From positions 110,746-174,745 of the forward strand of contig NZ_BEYR01000008.1 in assembly GCF_002933815.1 (NCBI RefSeq): a stretch of DNA of 64,000 nucleotides, in the 5' to 3' direction. Below are positions 1-8,072 of the stretch, piece by piece (the first letter of the stretch is position 1; each line of letters begins with the position of its first letter). The stretch comes from Sphingobacterium sp. HMA12 (GTDB taxonomy: Bacteria; Bacteroidota; Bacteroidia; Sphingobacteriales; Sphingobacteriaceae). The position numbers and the translations under genes are program-made. The notes beneath the pieces were generated by a model. The model was not told the origin of the DNA and made no database searches. It saw only the letters and a list, made by a program, of their open reading frames with translations.

Positions 1-330
1 CAAATCCTATTGAAAATAGATACCAATAATAGGTTTCTGTTTAGTTCCTTACAGTCTGACTTCGCTAAAGATAATTTAAATGTTATTCCAAAAAATATAG
101 ATTCCATCGTTTATTTATCATCAACAGGTTGTTATATCAAAAGCGAGGCGATATTGAATATCTGCAAAACGTTAGGTCTTCCCTATTCAATTTTCTATTT
201 TATAAAAATACTGCCGAAAAAATGGCGGGACGCAGGCTATGAGTACTTTGCAAAAAATCGCTACAAATGGTTTGGCACCAATACGTATTGTACGCTTCCC
301 AATGAGCAGCAACGGAAAAAATTCGTCTAA
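1..330 (+). CDS. DCC-family (DUF393) thiol-disulfide oxidoreductase-like protein, 5' truncated
   Basis: The reading frame is open from the first base, so the start and the family's N-terminal DxxCxxC motif lie outside the window. The visible part matches the family's C-terminal half: a 'FSSLQSDFA' stretch, a strand-like 'SIVYLSSTGCYIKSEA' segment, and the conserved ending 'KNRYKWFG' followed by a Cys, then the stop. DCC (YuxK-like) proteins are thioredoxin-like and their physiological substrate is not established. A TTG at position 10 could be read as a start but would remove the motif half, so I treat the gene as cut by the window edge. The downstream aldehyde dehydrogenase is codirectional after 157 bases. 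Confidence 0.8.
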   Translation, partial: QILLKIDTNNRFLFSSLQSDFAKDNLNVIPKNIDSIVYLSSTGCYIKSEAILNICKTLGLPYSIFYFIKILPKKWRDAGYEYFAKNRYKWFGTNTYCTLPNEQQRKKFV

Positions 331-487
331 GTAAATCGTCCCATAAAATCGTTTGTTTGCAAACAATAGGCTGAAGAATATTGTTCCAAAAGCAGCTGTT
401 ATACCAAACAGTCCAAGAGGATCTATCCACAAGAATACATAAGGAAAGGGCCCAAGCAATAAAATTCCTTGTAAAAAACAAAAACTA

Positions 488-1927
488 ATGAGTCCAATGA
501 AAAATCCACTCTTAATTGACAAAGCCTATATCAACGGAAAATTCATCACATCAAAAAATAGGTTTGATGTCGTCAATCCCGCCACTGGGAAAACGATTGC
601 ATCCTTACCTGATTTAAAGGTTGCAGATTGCACAAAAGCCATACAGGCTGCTGACAAAGCCTGGAAAAGCTGGAAAAATATAACAACTTCGGAACGATGT
701 GCCATTGTGCGCAATTGGTACAATCTCATTCAACAGAATAAAGATTTACTTGCTGAAATTATGACACTTGAGAGCGGAAAGCCGCTCAATGAATCAAAAG
801 TAGAAGTAGATTACGGAAATTCATTTGTTGAGTGGTATGCCGAAGAAGGTAAGAGAGCCTATGGTGAAACTATCCCAGTCCAGAAAAAAGGAACACGAAT
901 GATGACAATCCGACAAGGAGTTGGTGTTGTTGCCGCGATTACACCCTGGAATTTCCCTTTGGCCATGATCACCCGAAAGGTCGCTCCCGCACTCGTTGCA
1001 GGCTGTACAGTTATACTCAAACCCGCATCCCAAACACCTTTATCTGCAATCGCATTAGTCAAACTAGCCGAAGAAGCAGGCCTGCCAAAAGGTGTCTTTA
1101 ACGTGATTACCGGAAGGGACAGCGCTGGTATCGGAAAGGAACTTGCCACTAACAATCTGGTGCGAAAACTTTCTTTTACGGGATCTACTGAAGTTGGCAG
1201 GACATTAATCGAACAATCAGCTTCAAACATTAAGAAGGTCTCTATGGAACTCGGTGGAAATGCACCTTTTCTTGTGTTTAATGACGCAGATATTGATGCC
1301 GCCGTGGAAGGTGCTATTGCCGGTAAATTCCGTAATTCTGGGCAAACCTGCGTGTCAATCAACCGTTTTCTGATCCAGGAAGATGTATACGATGCCTTTG
1401 CCACAAAACTCATTCAAGCTGTACGTCAACTAAAGGTGGGCAACGGCTTAGACAAGGGGGTTCAAGTTGGACCTTTGATCAATGCCAAAGGTTTGGAAAA
1501 AGTACAGCATCATGTCCAAGATGCTTTAAAGCATGGAGCAGAACTGGCAACAGGAGGCACTGTGATCAAAGACCTATTCTTCCAGCCAACTGTACTGACC
1601 AATATCCCTAAAGAGGCACTGATATTTCACGAGGAAACTTTCGGCCCAGTCTGTGCATTATTCAGTTTCAAAACAGAGGAAGACGGTATTGCCATGGCCA
1701 ATCAGACTGAATTTGGTCTTGCCTCCTATTTCTACAGCACCAATATCAATCGTTGCTTCCGTGTTGCCGAACAATTGGAGGCGGGTATGGTCGGTGTTAA
1801 TACGGGATTAATATCAAATGCAGCAGCCCCATTTGGTGGCGTAAAAGAATCTGGCGTCGGCCGTGAGGGATCAAAACATGGACTCGATGAGTACATGGAA
1901 TTGAAGTACATCTGTTTCGGCGAATAA
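488..1927 (+). CDS. gabD: NAD(P)-dependent succinate-semialdehyde/aldehyde dehydrogenase (GabD-like)
   Basis: A full-length 479-residue aldehyde dehydrogenase. Class residues are visible: Asn155 in 'TPWNFP', Lys178 in 'ILKPA' (cofactor site), general base Glu254 in 'MELGG', and nucleophile Cys288 in 'NSGQTC'. Length and motif wording are those of GabD enzymes, which oxidise succinate semialdehyde to succinate in the cytoplasm. The substrate is inferred from family resemblance; other aldehydes are possible. Two in-frame ATGs (488 and 497) compete; neither has a clear Shine-Dalgarno sequence, and I keep the first. No GABA transaminase gene is nearby, so context does not confirm a GABA route. 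Confidence 0.88.
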   Translation: MSPMKNPLLIDKAYINGKFITSKNRFDVVNPATGKTIASLPDLKVADCTKAIQAADKAWKSWKNITTSERCAIVRNWYNLIQQNKDLLAEIMTLESGKPLNESKVEVDYGNSFVEWYAEEGKRAYGETIPVQKKGTRMMTIRQGVGVVAAITPWNFPLAMITRKVAPALVAGCTVILKPASQTPLSAIALVKLAEEAGLPKGVFNVITGRDSAGIGKELATNNLVRKLSFTGSTEVGRTLIEQSASNIKKVSMELGGNAPFLVFNDADIDAAVEGAIAGKFRNSGQTCVSINRFLIQEDVYDAFATKLIQAVRQLKVGNGLDKGVQVGPLINAKGLEKVQHHVQDALKHGAELATGGTVIKDLFFQPTVLTNIPKEALIFHEETFGPVCALFSFKTEEDGIAMANQTEFGLASYFYSTNINRCFRVAEQLEAGMVGVNTGLISNAAAPFGGVKESGVGREGSKHGLDEYMELKYICFGE

Positions 1928-2089
1928 TTACGATATAGCTTAACTGAAAGGGACTGTTTGCCAAAGAATCCATTGTTGTTTTGAAATCTGACGCAAATAG
2001 CCCCCTTGTTCATACAGCCAATTCTCGTTTAATTTCATTCATAGGCAATTGCAGTTGAAAAGACCCAATTCAATCCGAACCTCCCGCAG

Positions 2090-2896
2090 CTAATGCTGAG
2101 TTTTAATAAATGCTGCCAATTTCTCCCGAGTTGAACTAAATGACAGTGCCGCGCCTACTTTATCATAGTTCTCTTTGTCAAGACAGCTTGTATAGGCATA
2201 TTTAGCAAAAGCCAATTTATTGTCGTCTCTTATAAATAATTCCATGAGGTCTATGATTTCAGAACTGCGCAACCGCCTATTTTTCAATTCCTGGGTAGCG
2301 ACCTGCAAGCGATCCTGATCATTTTCTTTTTGGTTGAGTAGATCATTCAACTGGTTCGCATCATTTTTATCCTGATAACCAGTATTGTCGATCGGATCTT
2401 CCTGATATTGTTGATTATTACTTCTACCACCCTCAGACTGGCCATATCCCTCGTTTTGTTGTTGATCCCGATCGTATCTATTCTCATTATTAGTGCCGTC
2501 ATTATAGTTATCCCTGTTCCGATAATTATCATTATACCGATCTACAGGATTCATCGATTCCAGTACAATCCCCCGATTCCCCCCACGGCTGCTTACTGAA
2601 AATACAACATCCATATATTGACCATTTCCGTTGACGAGCTGCACACCTCTTCCGTTTAAAGTTCTCTGCTGTCTGTTTGCAAAGACAATACGGAGATTAT
2701 ATCTCGGGTTTTGCAAATTCGGCACACAAAGGTCAATCGACGGTCTATTATTGTACAAAACATTATTGATATAAAGAAAGAAGGGAACATCGGTCGAATA
2801 AATATTTAGTGTTCCGCCATAAGGTCTATAACGTTGGGCGAATCCTCCAGTTGCAATAGCAAGCAACATGATCACGGTCAAAAGTCTCTTGTACAT
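2090..2896 (-). CDS. Secreted DUF4476 domain protein with N/D/R/Y-rich linker
   Basis: The start is taken as ATG at 2896; the longer frame begins with a TTG at 2908 and adds four residues before a normal signal peptide. The 268-residue protein has an N-terminal signal peptide ending near 'GGFAQ', a beta-rich N-terminal domain (about 25-115), a low-complexity linker rich in Asn, Asp, Arg, Tyr and Gln (about 120-190), and a helical C-terminal domain with 'SSEIIDLMELF' and 'YAYTSCLD', which fits DUF4476. That family is common and functionally uncharacterised in Bacteroidota; an envelope location is inferred from the signal peptide. The next gene on this strand, hemJ, lies 56 bases upstream with its own promoter. 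Confidence 0.8.
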   Translation of the reverse strand: MYKRLLTVIMLLAIATGGFAQRYRPYGGTLNIYSTDVPFFLYINNVLYNNRPSIDLCVPNLQNPRYNLRIVFANRQQRTLNGRGVQLVNGNGQYMDVVFSVSSRGGNRGIVLESMNPVDRYNDNYRNRDNYNDGTNNENRYDRDQQQNEGYGQSEGGRSNNQQYQEDPIDNTGYQDKNDANQLNDLLNQKENDQDRLQVATQELKNRRLRSSEIIDLMELFIRDDNKLAFAKYAYTSCLDKENYDKVGAALSFSSTREKLAAFIKTQH

Positions 2897-2952
2897 ATTC
2901 CTTTTCAATTTATAATCGTTCGACTAACGAGAATAGAAAAGGATTAAGAAAA

Positions 2953-3513
2953 CTAAGAATTTAACGTTTTGTTCGAATTACTTTTATTTCTGAACTTTTT
3001 GTAGAGCTTCACAGCCATCATTAAGGAGATCGACAATATTAAAAGTCCAAGGACACCAAATATCCAATTGAGGGCAGACTTTAATACAACGGTAAATACG
3101 ATTGCAAATAATAAGACGGTCGCCAGCTCATTCCAAAGACGCAATTTGGTCGAGGACCAAGCCGATGATTCCCCTTTTAACTGAAACATAATACGTTGGC
3201 AAGCGAAATGATAAAGGATCAACCCTAATACAAAAGTGAGCTTAACATGCATCCAGCCCATGGTCAATAATCCCGGATTGATATACAGCATAACGAGGGC
3301 AGCCACAATGGTGAGATACATGGCGGGTGTCGTGATGATCCACCACAATTTACTCTCCATCAGTATAAACTGTTTATGCAAAACCCCATACTCTTCTGCA
3401 GATTTGGATTTAGCTTCGGTATGGTAAATGAATAAGCGAACGATATAAAATAATCCAGCCATCCAACAAACCACAAAGATAATATGAACTGCTTTTGCGT
3501 ATAAATAGACCAT
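2953..3513 (-). CDS. hemJ: HemJ-type protoporphyrinogen IX oxidase (CopD/UPF0093 membrane protein)
   Basis: A 186-residue integral membrane protein. Several hydrophobic helices are visible and it carries the family pattern: 'AKAVHIIFVVCWMAG' near the N-terminus (His at residue 10), 'LMESKLWWIITTPAM', then 'HVKLTFVLGLILYHF'. HemJ oxidises protoporphyrinogen IX to protoporphyrin IX in heme synthesis and carries heme b itself. The frame is open to a TTG at 3543, but ATG 3513 places His at the expected residue 10 and sits at the predicted transcription start of a TATTTTTG element, so I chose it. hemE of the same pathway lies about 10 kb away in another operon. Confidence 0.87.
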   Translation of the reverse strand: MVYLYAKAVHIIFVVCWMAGLFYIVRLFIYHTEAKSKSAEEYGVLHKQFILMESKLWWIITTPAMYLTIVAALVMLYINPGLLTMGWMHVKLTFVLGLILYHFACQRIMFQLKGESSAWSSTKLRLWNELATVLLFAIVFTVVLKSALNWIFGVLGLLILSISLMMAVKLYKKFRNKSNSNKTLNS

Positions 3514-3518
3514 GGATA

Positions 3519-3526
3519 CAAAAATA
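3519..3526 (-). promoter_or_regulatory. Bacteroidota -7 element TATTTTTG for hemJ, leaderless arrangement
   Basis: Exact match to TAnnTTTG. The final G lies 5 bases before ATG 3513, so transcription would start at or next to the start codon. No convincing -33 TTTG was found. Confidence 0.5.
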
Positions 3527-3736
3527 AGAAAAGTTAGGGGCAATCAATAAAGCTAGGCTTTAATTAGATAAATCTTACATATAGTATACAAAAAGACAAA
3601 AGTCCATCTCTATTACATAACTATAGTTTTCAGTAATGCATATTAAATAATAAACGCTTCAAATCCGGCATAGATTGTACAACTACCAGATCCGAAGTGT
3701 TGTTATCTCTCCGATTTTCAACTCATCTAATTTTTT

Positions 3737-5638
3737 CTACTGAGAAGTTTTCAGTTCCTTATATAACAAAAATAAGTGTGCAGCAGACCAACTAAAATGG
3801 GGTGCTTTGAGTCTTTTACCCGTGCGTGCCTCATAGTTTTCATGAATTGGCCCATTATCGGATAATCCCTCCAGTCGCTCAAAGACCTGTTTGGTATACA
3901 GATCGGCCTCCTTTTGATAATTATATTTCCTTAAACCAGAAATTGCGAAATAGACCTGATCCAACCAAATAGGCCCGCGCCAGTATCCCCTATCCATGAA
4001 TTTAGCGTTGTCTAGGGCAGCAGTAGGAAATGGTACAAAGGAGGCAAATTTACTGGTATCCTGCATTACACGAACCACAGCCTCAGCTTGCCGCAAAGTA
4101 GCTAAACCTGTCCACAATGGCGACCAACCTTCGGGACCAAAACATGGGATAAGCGCTCCATCCAGTTTGCGGTCAAAATAATACCCCCGCTCTTGATCGA
4201 AGAAGTAATCCATGGCAAGGTAGGATTCTGTTTTCCCCCGAAATGGTACACCGAGCAATTCTGCAAATTGCATCAGATATTTTCGTTCCAACTCGAGATA
4301 AGCACTGAGCTCCACAGACTCTTGATTCATACTCCAGGCCCCTTCTTCATTCCATAACATCTGGGTACTGTCGTACCGAATAGCGTTGTCCATACCACTT
4401 TCCCACTTAGCGGCTTCCAATGTTCCATCTGTAGCACCGTACTCACAGATACCATTTTTATTGTGATCCCGGTAGCGAAACCACCATTCATGGTACAAGA
4501 CTAGTTTATCATACATTTCCCGTACAAACGATAGGTCATGATCAGCTTCATAGATCGCATTGACCGCCCAGGCAGCTAATGGCGGCTTGGAATCACGATA
4601 ATTATTCTCTCGATGGTCCGTATAGATACAATCGGCAATCATCCCGACACTATCCTGAAAGTCAAACATAGCGCGGACTTGATCTTTCGCCAAAGCGGGA
4701 TCTATTTGCGCCAATGCAACGGCATGCTTCCATGAATCCCAGGCCCAAAATCCAACAAAGTAGTCGGCCACATGCGAAGGGACAACACCATCGTGTTTTA
4801 ATTCTTTTTTTGCACTCCGCCAATTGCTCATCAGCGTCATCATGCTTTTCACCATAATGCGATGTTCCTGCATGGACAGTTCCCGACGAGTATTTGAGCT
4901 GATATAATTCGCCCAGCGTGCTGTATGCTGTATGCTCAAAGCCCTGCTTTGCTCAAGCGCGGCTTCTGCCGCTAAAAGTGCTTTTTCTAAAGTGATTGGG
5001 TTGGCATAATGGGTCAGGACAATCTCCGTATCGGCTTTTTCTAAATGAGCCTCATATTTCCCTTGATCACAGTTTAGCTTCACACCAGCCTTAAAAGACA
5101 GAAAAAGAAGTTCTCCATTTGGAAGTTTCGACCACAGGGTATTGCCTGCCAGTGTCCATTCCCCTTGATTGAGATTGCCATATATCCATAGTACCTTTGA
5201 TGCTTTGTTTTTAATATGCAATATGGCTGTTGTTGACGAGACCATTTTTAAGGTCTGTTCTACTTCCATATCCTTTCCCCGCAAACGCATCCACAAGCGA
5301 TCTGGATAATAACAGCTGCTGTCACGGTTCAGTAGATTTTTTTCTCCTGTCGGAGCTGTCCCAATCTGCAGCAATGCACTACTTAACCAGGTACGCCCAT
5401 CTAGATCATAAGGTCCACAAAAACCGGTCGCGGTCTTATTTTCATGAATGCCAAATCCGATCCAAGCCCCACGATCAGTATAAAAGGGATTTGTTCGGCG
5501 AGTGACACCTTCTGGTTGTTGCTCGACCCTTAACAATCCACCATAGCCATCCATTTTAGGGGCCTTGACCGTATTGCATCCTATCAAAATCAAACAAAAA
5601 CTAATTGTAACCCATAAGGTTTCGATCTTATTTCTCAT
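3737..5638 (-). CDS. GH63-like (alpha/alpha)6-barrel glycoside hydrolase lipoprotein
   Basis: The start is ATG 5638, which overlaps the TGA of the upstream LysO gene in an ATGA junction; a TTG nine bases earlier is less likely. The 633-residue protein begins with a lipoprotein signal ending in 'LIGC' (Cys21). A beta-rich N-terminal part (about 30-220) is followed by a helical barrel with 'WAWDSWKHA' (298-306), 'WESGMDNA' (about 412-419) and 'YWRGPIW' (552-558), motifs shared by GH63/MGH1-type glucosidases. It probably hydrolyses alpha-glucosides or related glycans at the cell envelope; linkage specificity cannot be read from sequence. It is the last gene of the ECF-FecR-SusCD-LysO run, and translational coupling to LysO is implied by the overlap. 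Confidence 0.82.
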   Translation of the reverse strand: MRNKIETLWVTISFCLILIGCNTVKAPKMDGYGGLLRVEQQPEGVTRRTNPFYTDRGAWIGFGIHENKTATGFCGPYDLDGRTWLSSALLQIGTAPTGEKNLLNRDSSCYYPDRLWMRLRGKDMEVEQTLKMVSSTTAILHIKNKASKVLWIYGNLNQGEWTLAGNTLWSKLPNGELLFLSFKAGVKLNCDQGKYEAHLEKADTEIVLTHYANPITLEKALLAAEAALEQSRALSIQHTARWANYISSNTRRELSMQEHRIMVKSMMTLMSNWRSAKKELKHDGVVPSHVADYFVGFWAWDSWKHAVALAQIDPALAKDQVRAMFDFQDSVGMIADCIYTDHRENNYRDSKPPLAAWAVNAIYEADHDLSFVREMYDKLVLYHEWWFRYRDHNKNGICEYGATDGTLEAAKWESGMDNAIRYDSTQMLWNEEGAWSMNQESVELSAYLELERKYLMQFAELLGVPFRGKTESYLAMDYFFDQERGYYFDRKLDGALIPCFGPEGWSPLWTGLATLRQAEAVVRVMQDTSKFASFVPFPTAALDNAKFMDRGYWRGPIWLDQVYFAISGLRKYNYQKEADLYTKQVFERLEGLSDNGPIHENYEARTGKRLKAPHFSWSAAHLFLLYKELKTSQ

Positions 5639-6237
5639 AAATAACAAAAAAAAGTAACTAAAAAGGGTACACTGAGGTCAATCAAAATACCATGAATGAT
5701 CGCAACGAGAACATATTGTTTGCCGGAATATTGTGTGATAATCGGTAATGCAGTATCCATACTTGTGGCTCCGGCAACAGAAATCGGCGCCAATGGGCCA
5801 AACCATTTTCGAGCTAATGGAGCAATCAATAGCGCCAACAGTTCACGCATCAAATTCGACATCAATGCTATAGTTCCTAATGTGACACCCTTATATTGTG
5901 TAATAAAAATACTTGATAAAGAGTAGTAACCAAATCCAGATCCTACAGCCATGCTTTCAGCAGTATTCCAGTCCCGGATAAAGAAGCTGATGACTAAGGT
6001 ACCGAACAATGTCCCAGTGATAGTTGCCAAGGGAGAAAGTACGATGCTTAAATTAACTTTTCGTAGAGATACCAAGAGTTCCCTATCATACCCAATGGTA
6101 ATCCCGACCAAAAACATCAATGCATAGAGGACATAAGTATTCCATTCTTCCTTCAACAGTTCGGTGGGAATAATCCCTTTGAGACCAACAAAAACACCTA
6201 CGATAAAAAATGCGAGAATGATTAAACTACCTTTCAT
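5635..6237 (-). CDS. LysO-type exporter, C-terminal component
   Basis: 200 residues with several membrane helices. The family signature is clear near the end: 'GSGFGYYSLSSI', 'NLMRELLALL' and 'GATSMDTALPII'. In Escherichia coli LysO (about 299 residues) this is the C-terminal part of an L-lysine/thialysine exporter; here the N-terminal part is the separate upstream ORF. I chose ATG 6237, which overlaps that ORF by 11 bases; the frame stays open to a GTG at 6282. The transported substrate in this SusCD setting is unknown, and lysine export is only the family precedent. Confidence 0.78.
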   Translation of the reverse strand: MKGSLIILAFFIVGVFVGLKGIIPTELLKEEWNTYVLYALMFLVGITIGYDRELLVSLRKVNLSIVLSPLATITGTLFGTLVISFFIRDWNTAESMAVGSGFGYYSLSSIFITQYKGVTLGTIALMSNLMRELLALLIAPLARKWFGPLAPISVAGATSMDTALPIITQYSGKQYVLVAIIHGILIDLSVPFLVTFFCYL

Positions 6238-6502
6238 GCCTGCTAAAGAAAAAACGATAAACGAACCACGAGAAAAGAACACTTCCAGCTACTCCGGCCA
6301 ATGTGATCAGAATAGCTTGCAACCCCAATGTATCCAAATTGTCTACTATTTTTGGATTTTGCCCGACCTCGCGTCCCAAGAAAAACAATAGGGCAAATAC
6401 GACCAGTCGGACAAGAATACCTGTATGTTTAAGAATAGGAAAGGACCGAAGTCCTATCCCTATTCCTACACCTAAAAGCATGATAAAAAAAACAGTAAAC
6501 AT
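6227..6502 (-). CDS. LysO-type exporter, N-terminal component
   Basis: A 91-residue membrane protein with three hydrophobic segments (about 3-20, 27-46, 60-83). It corresponds to the first third of single-chain LysO. The ATG is 5 bases after the SusD stop and its own stop lies inside the start of the larger LysO ORF, so the three are almost certainly cotranscribed. Split LysO genes of this size are familiar in Bacteroidota, so I read it as a natural two-chain arrangement; a frameshift-joined product remains possible because both frames are open over 6227-6282. Confidence 0.75.
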   Translation of the reverse strand: MFTVFFIMLLGVGIGIGLRSFPILKHTGILVRLVVFALLFFLGREVGQNPKIVDNLDTLGLQAILITLAGVAGSVLFSWFVYRFFFSRHER

Positions 6503-6507
6503 GCTCC

Positions 6508-8031
6508 TTAATTAATTTTATCATTTGATTTGATCTCCAATAATGGGACAGGATAAAAGTTGTGCTTAGCCGGATCAAAACTATTCCGCCCGATAGCTTG
6601 TAATGCTTCTTTCGCTTTCCCCCATCTTCTCATATCGTAGAATCGGGTATTTTCCAACGCAAACTCCACGATACGCTCATGTTCAATTCGTTTTTTGACT
6701 TCGGTAACAGACAAATTCAACGCAAGTGCTGGCATATCTGCCCGCTGGCGTACCTGATTGATTAAAGGGATAGCATCTGCAGGACGATTACGTTCATTTA
6801 AGGTTTCAGCCAATAATAATAAAACATCAGCATAACGCATTAATGGAAGATTAACAGCTGTGCGGGACTTATCTAAATCCGCAGCTGTTCGTGGTAAATA
6901 CTTTCTGAAGCTTGCCCGGTCAGATCCAGCCCCAAATATTTCATCGTAGGTAAAGCCATAAACTCCCCCATTCTTCAAATCATTAAAATAAGGATCATTA
7001 CAGAATACCGTCTGGTACATTCGTGAGTCATAACGTCCTGTTGTCGCGATCTTCCCCTCCTTTTTAAATTCATTTAAGAGCATCTTGCTCGGTAAGATTT
7101 CATCCCAACCGCCCAGTTCCCCTACAGCGATCCACTTATGCAGTGCAGTACGGTAACTTGCGCCATTAGCGGTATTATCGGTAAATTGAAGTTCAAAAAT
7201 AGATTCTGCACTATTTTTATTGGTACCGTCAAACATGGATAGGAAATCCTTTTCTAGGCTGTATCCAGATACCGCTTTAAAAGCCTGTTCTGCTTTTCCG
7301 AGAAGCTCGTTCTTTTTGGCTGTATTTTCATATGCTGAGGTTAAATAACTGTAGCCGAGGTAGGCATTCGCCGCTCCTCTGGTTGCTCGACCAACATTGC
7401 CCGCCCCCTGTTTCACAGGCAAATTGCCAACCGCAGTCTCCAGATCCCCGATAATAAAAGCCCACGCTTCATCACGTGTAGACAAAGCCTTATTAATCTT
7501 TTCTTCACTGGTAATATATTGGTCTCGAATGACGATCTTCTCCCAGTTGAGCAAGAGTTTTAAATGATAATAGGCACGTAAGAACTTCGCTTCGGCAATA
7601 ATCTGATTTTTCTTATTTGCGTCCATTTCAATTGGCGAAGTCTTCTCGATCACTTGATTTGCATAAGAAATACCGCGATAGGCTTTACTCCAATAGGCCG
7701 TAAACTGACTATTACCATTTGTATAACTAAAATTATAGAGTTCCACCCAGGTTTGGTAGTTCAATGCATCACTACCGATTTCACAAGCATCCTCACGATA
7801 GGCCTCGACGGGAAATTTTACCTCTGCAAATTCCCATACATCAGTAGCGGCTTCCAACTGCGAATAGGCAGCAGAAAGTCCAGACTCAGCATCCTCGGCA
7901 TTACGCCAGAAGTTATCTGAAGTAAGTTTGTCCGGCGATGTTAAATCCAATTTATCGCTGCAGGACAATGTTGTGCTTAGTGCACAAGCGATACAAAGAA
8001 TCCACTTATAATTTATTCTATTCTTTTTCAT
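6508..8031 (-). CDS. SusD/RagB-family outer-membrane nutrient-binding lipoprotein
   Basis: A 507-residue protein with a lipoprotein signal ('LSC', Cys24) and the SusD helical layout: 'AEAKFLRAYYHLKLL' in the TPR-like core, and the C-terminal signature 'LPLMRYADVLLLLAETLNE', 'INQVRQRA' and 'FYDMRRWG'. SusD proteins form the lid over a SusC channel and bind the glycan or other ligand at the cell surface. The gene follows susC by 41 bases. The ligand is not predictable from sequence; the downstream GH63-like enzyme suggests a glucose-containing glycan. Confidence 0.93.
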   Translation of the reverse strand: MKKNRINYKWILCIACALSTTLSCSDKLDLTSPDKLTSDNFWRNAEDAESGLSAAYSQLEAATDVWEFAEVKFPVEAYREDACEIGSDALNYQTWVELYNFSYTNGNSQFTAYWSKAYRGISYANQVIEKTSPIEMDANKKNQIIAEAKFLRAYYHLKLLLNWEKIVIRDQYITSEEKINKALSTRDEAWAFIIGDLETAVGNLPVKQGAGNVGRATRGAANAYLGYSYLTSAYENTAKKNELLGKAEQAFKAVSGYSLEKDFLSMFDGTNKNSAESIFELQFTDNTANGASYRTALHKWIAVGELGGWDEILPSKMLLNEFKKEGKIATTGRYDSRMYQTVFCNDPYFNDLKNGGVYGFTYDEIFGAGSDRASFRKYLPRTAADLDKSRTAVNLPLMRYADVLLLLAETLNERNRPADAIPLINQVRQRADMPALALNLSVTEVKKRIEHERIVEFALENTRFYDMRRWGKAKEALQAIGRNSFDPAKHNFYPVPLLEIKSNDKIN

Positions 8032-8072
8032 CTTCTAGTTTCTTTAATTATGATACAATAGATAACCTAGTC

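Noticed and set aside
187..522. A 111-residue hydrophobic minus-strand frame across the DCC gene end and the gabD start
   Set aside because: Its 3' half lies antisense to the conserved KNRYKWFG ending of the DCC gene and its start lies inside gabD. No promoter element or ribosome site was seen, so it is most likely a chance open frame.
859..1413. A 184-residue minus-strand frame within gabD
   Set aside because: Entirely antisense to conserved aldehyde dehydrogenase motifs, with no own signals.
3544..3736. Search for a tRNA or small RNA in the AT-rich gap
   Set aside because: No cloverleaf, no terminator and no paired promoter were found.
6227..6282. Frameshift mutation or sequencing error splitting lysO
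   Set aside because: Each half has its own start with normal spacing or overlap, and the split form is familiar in Bacteroidota; kept only as a low-interest alternative.
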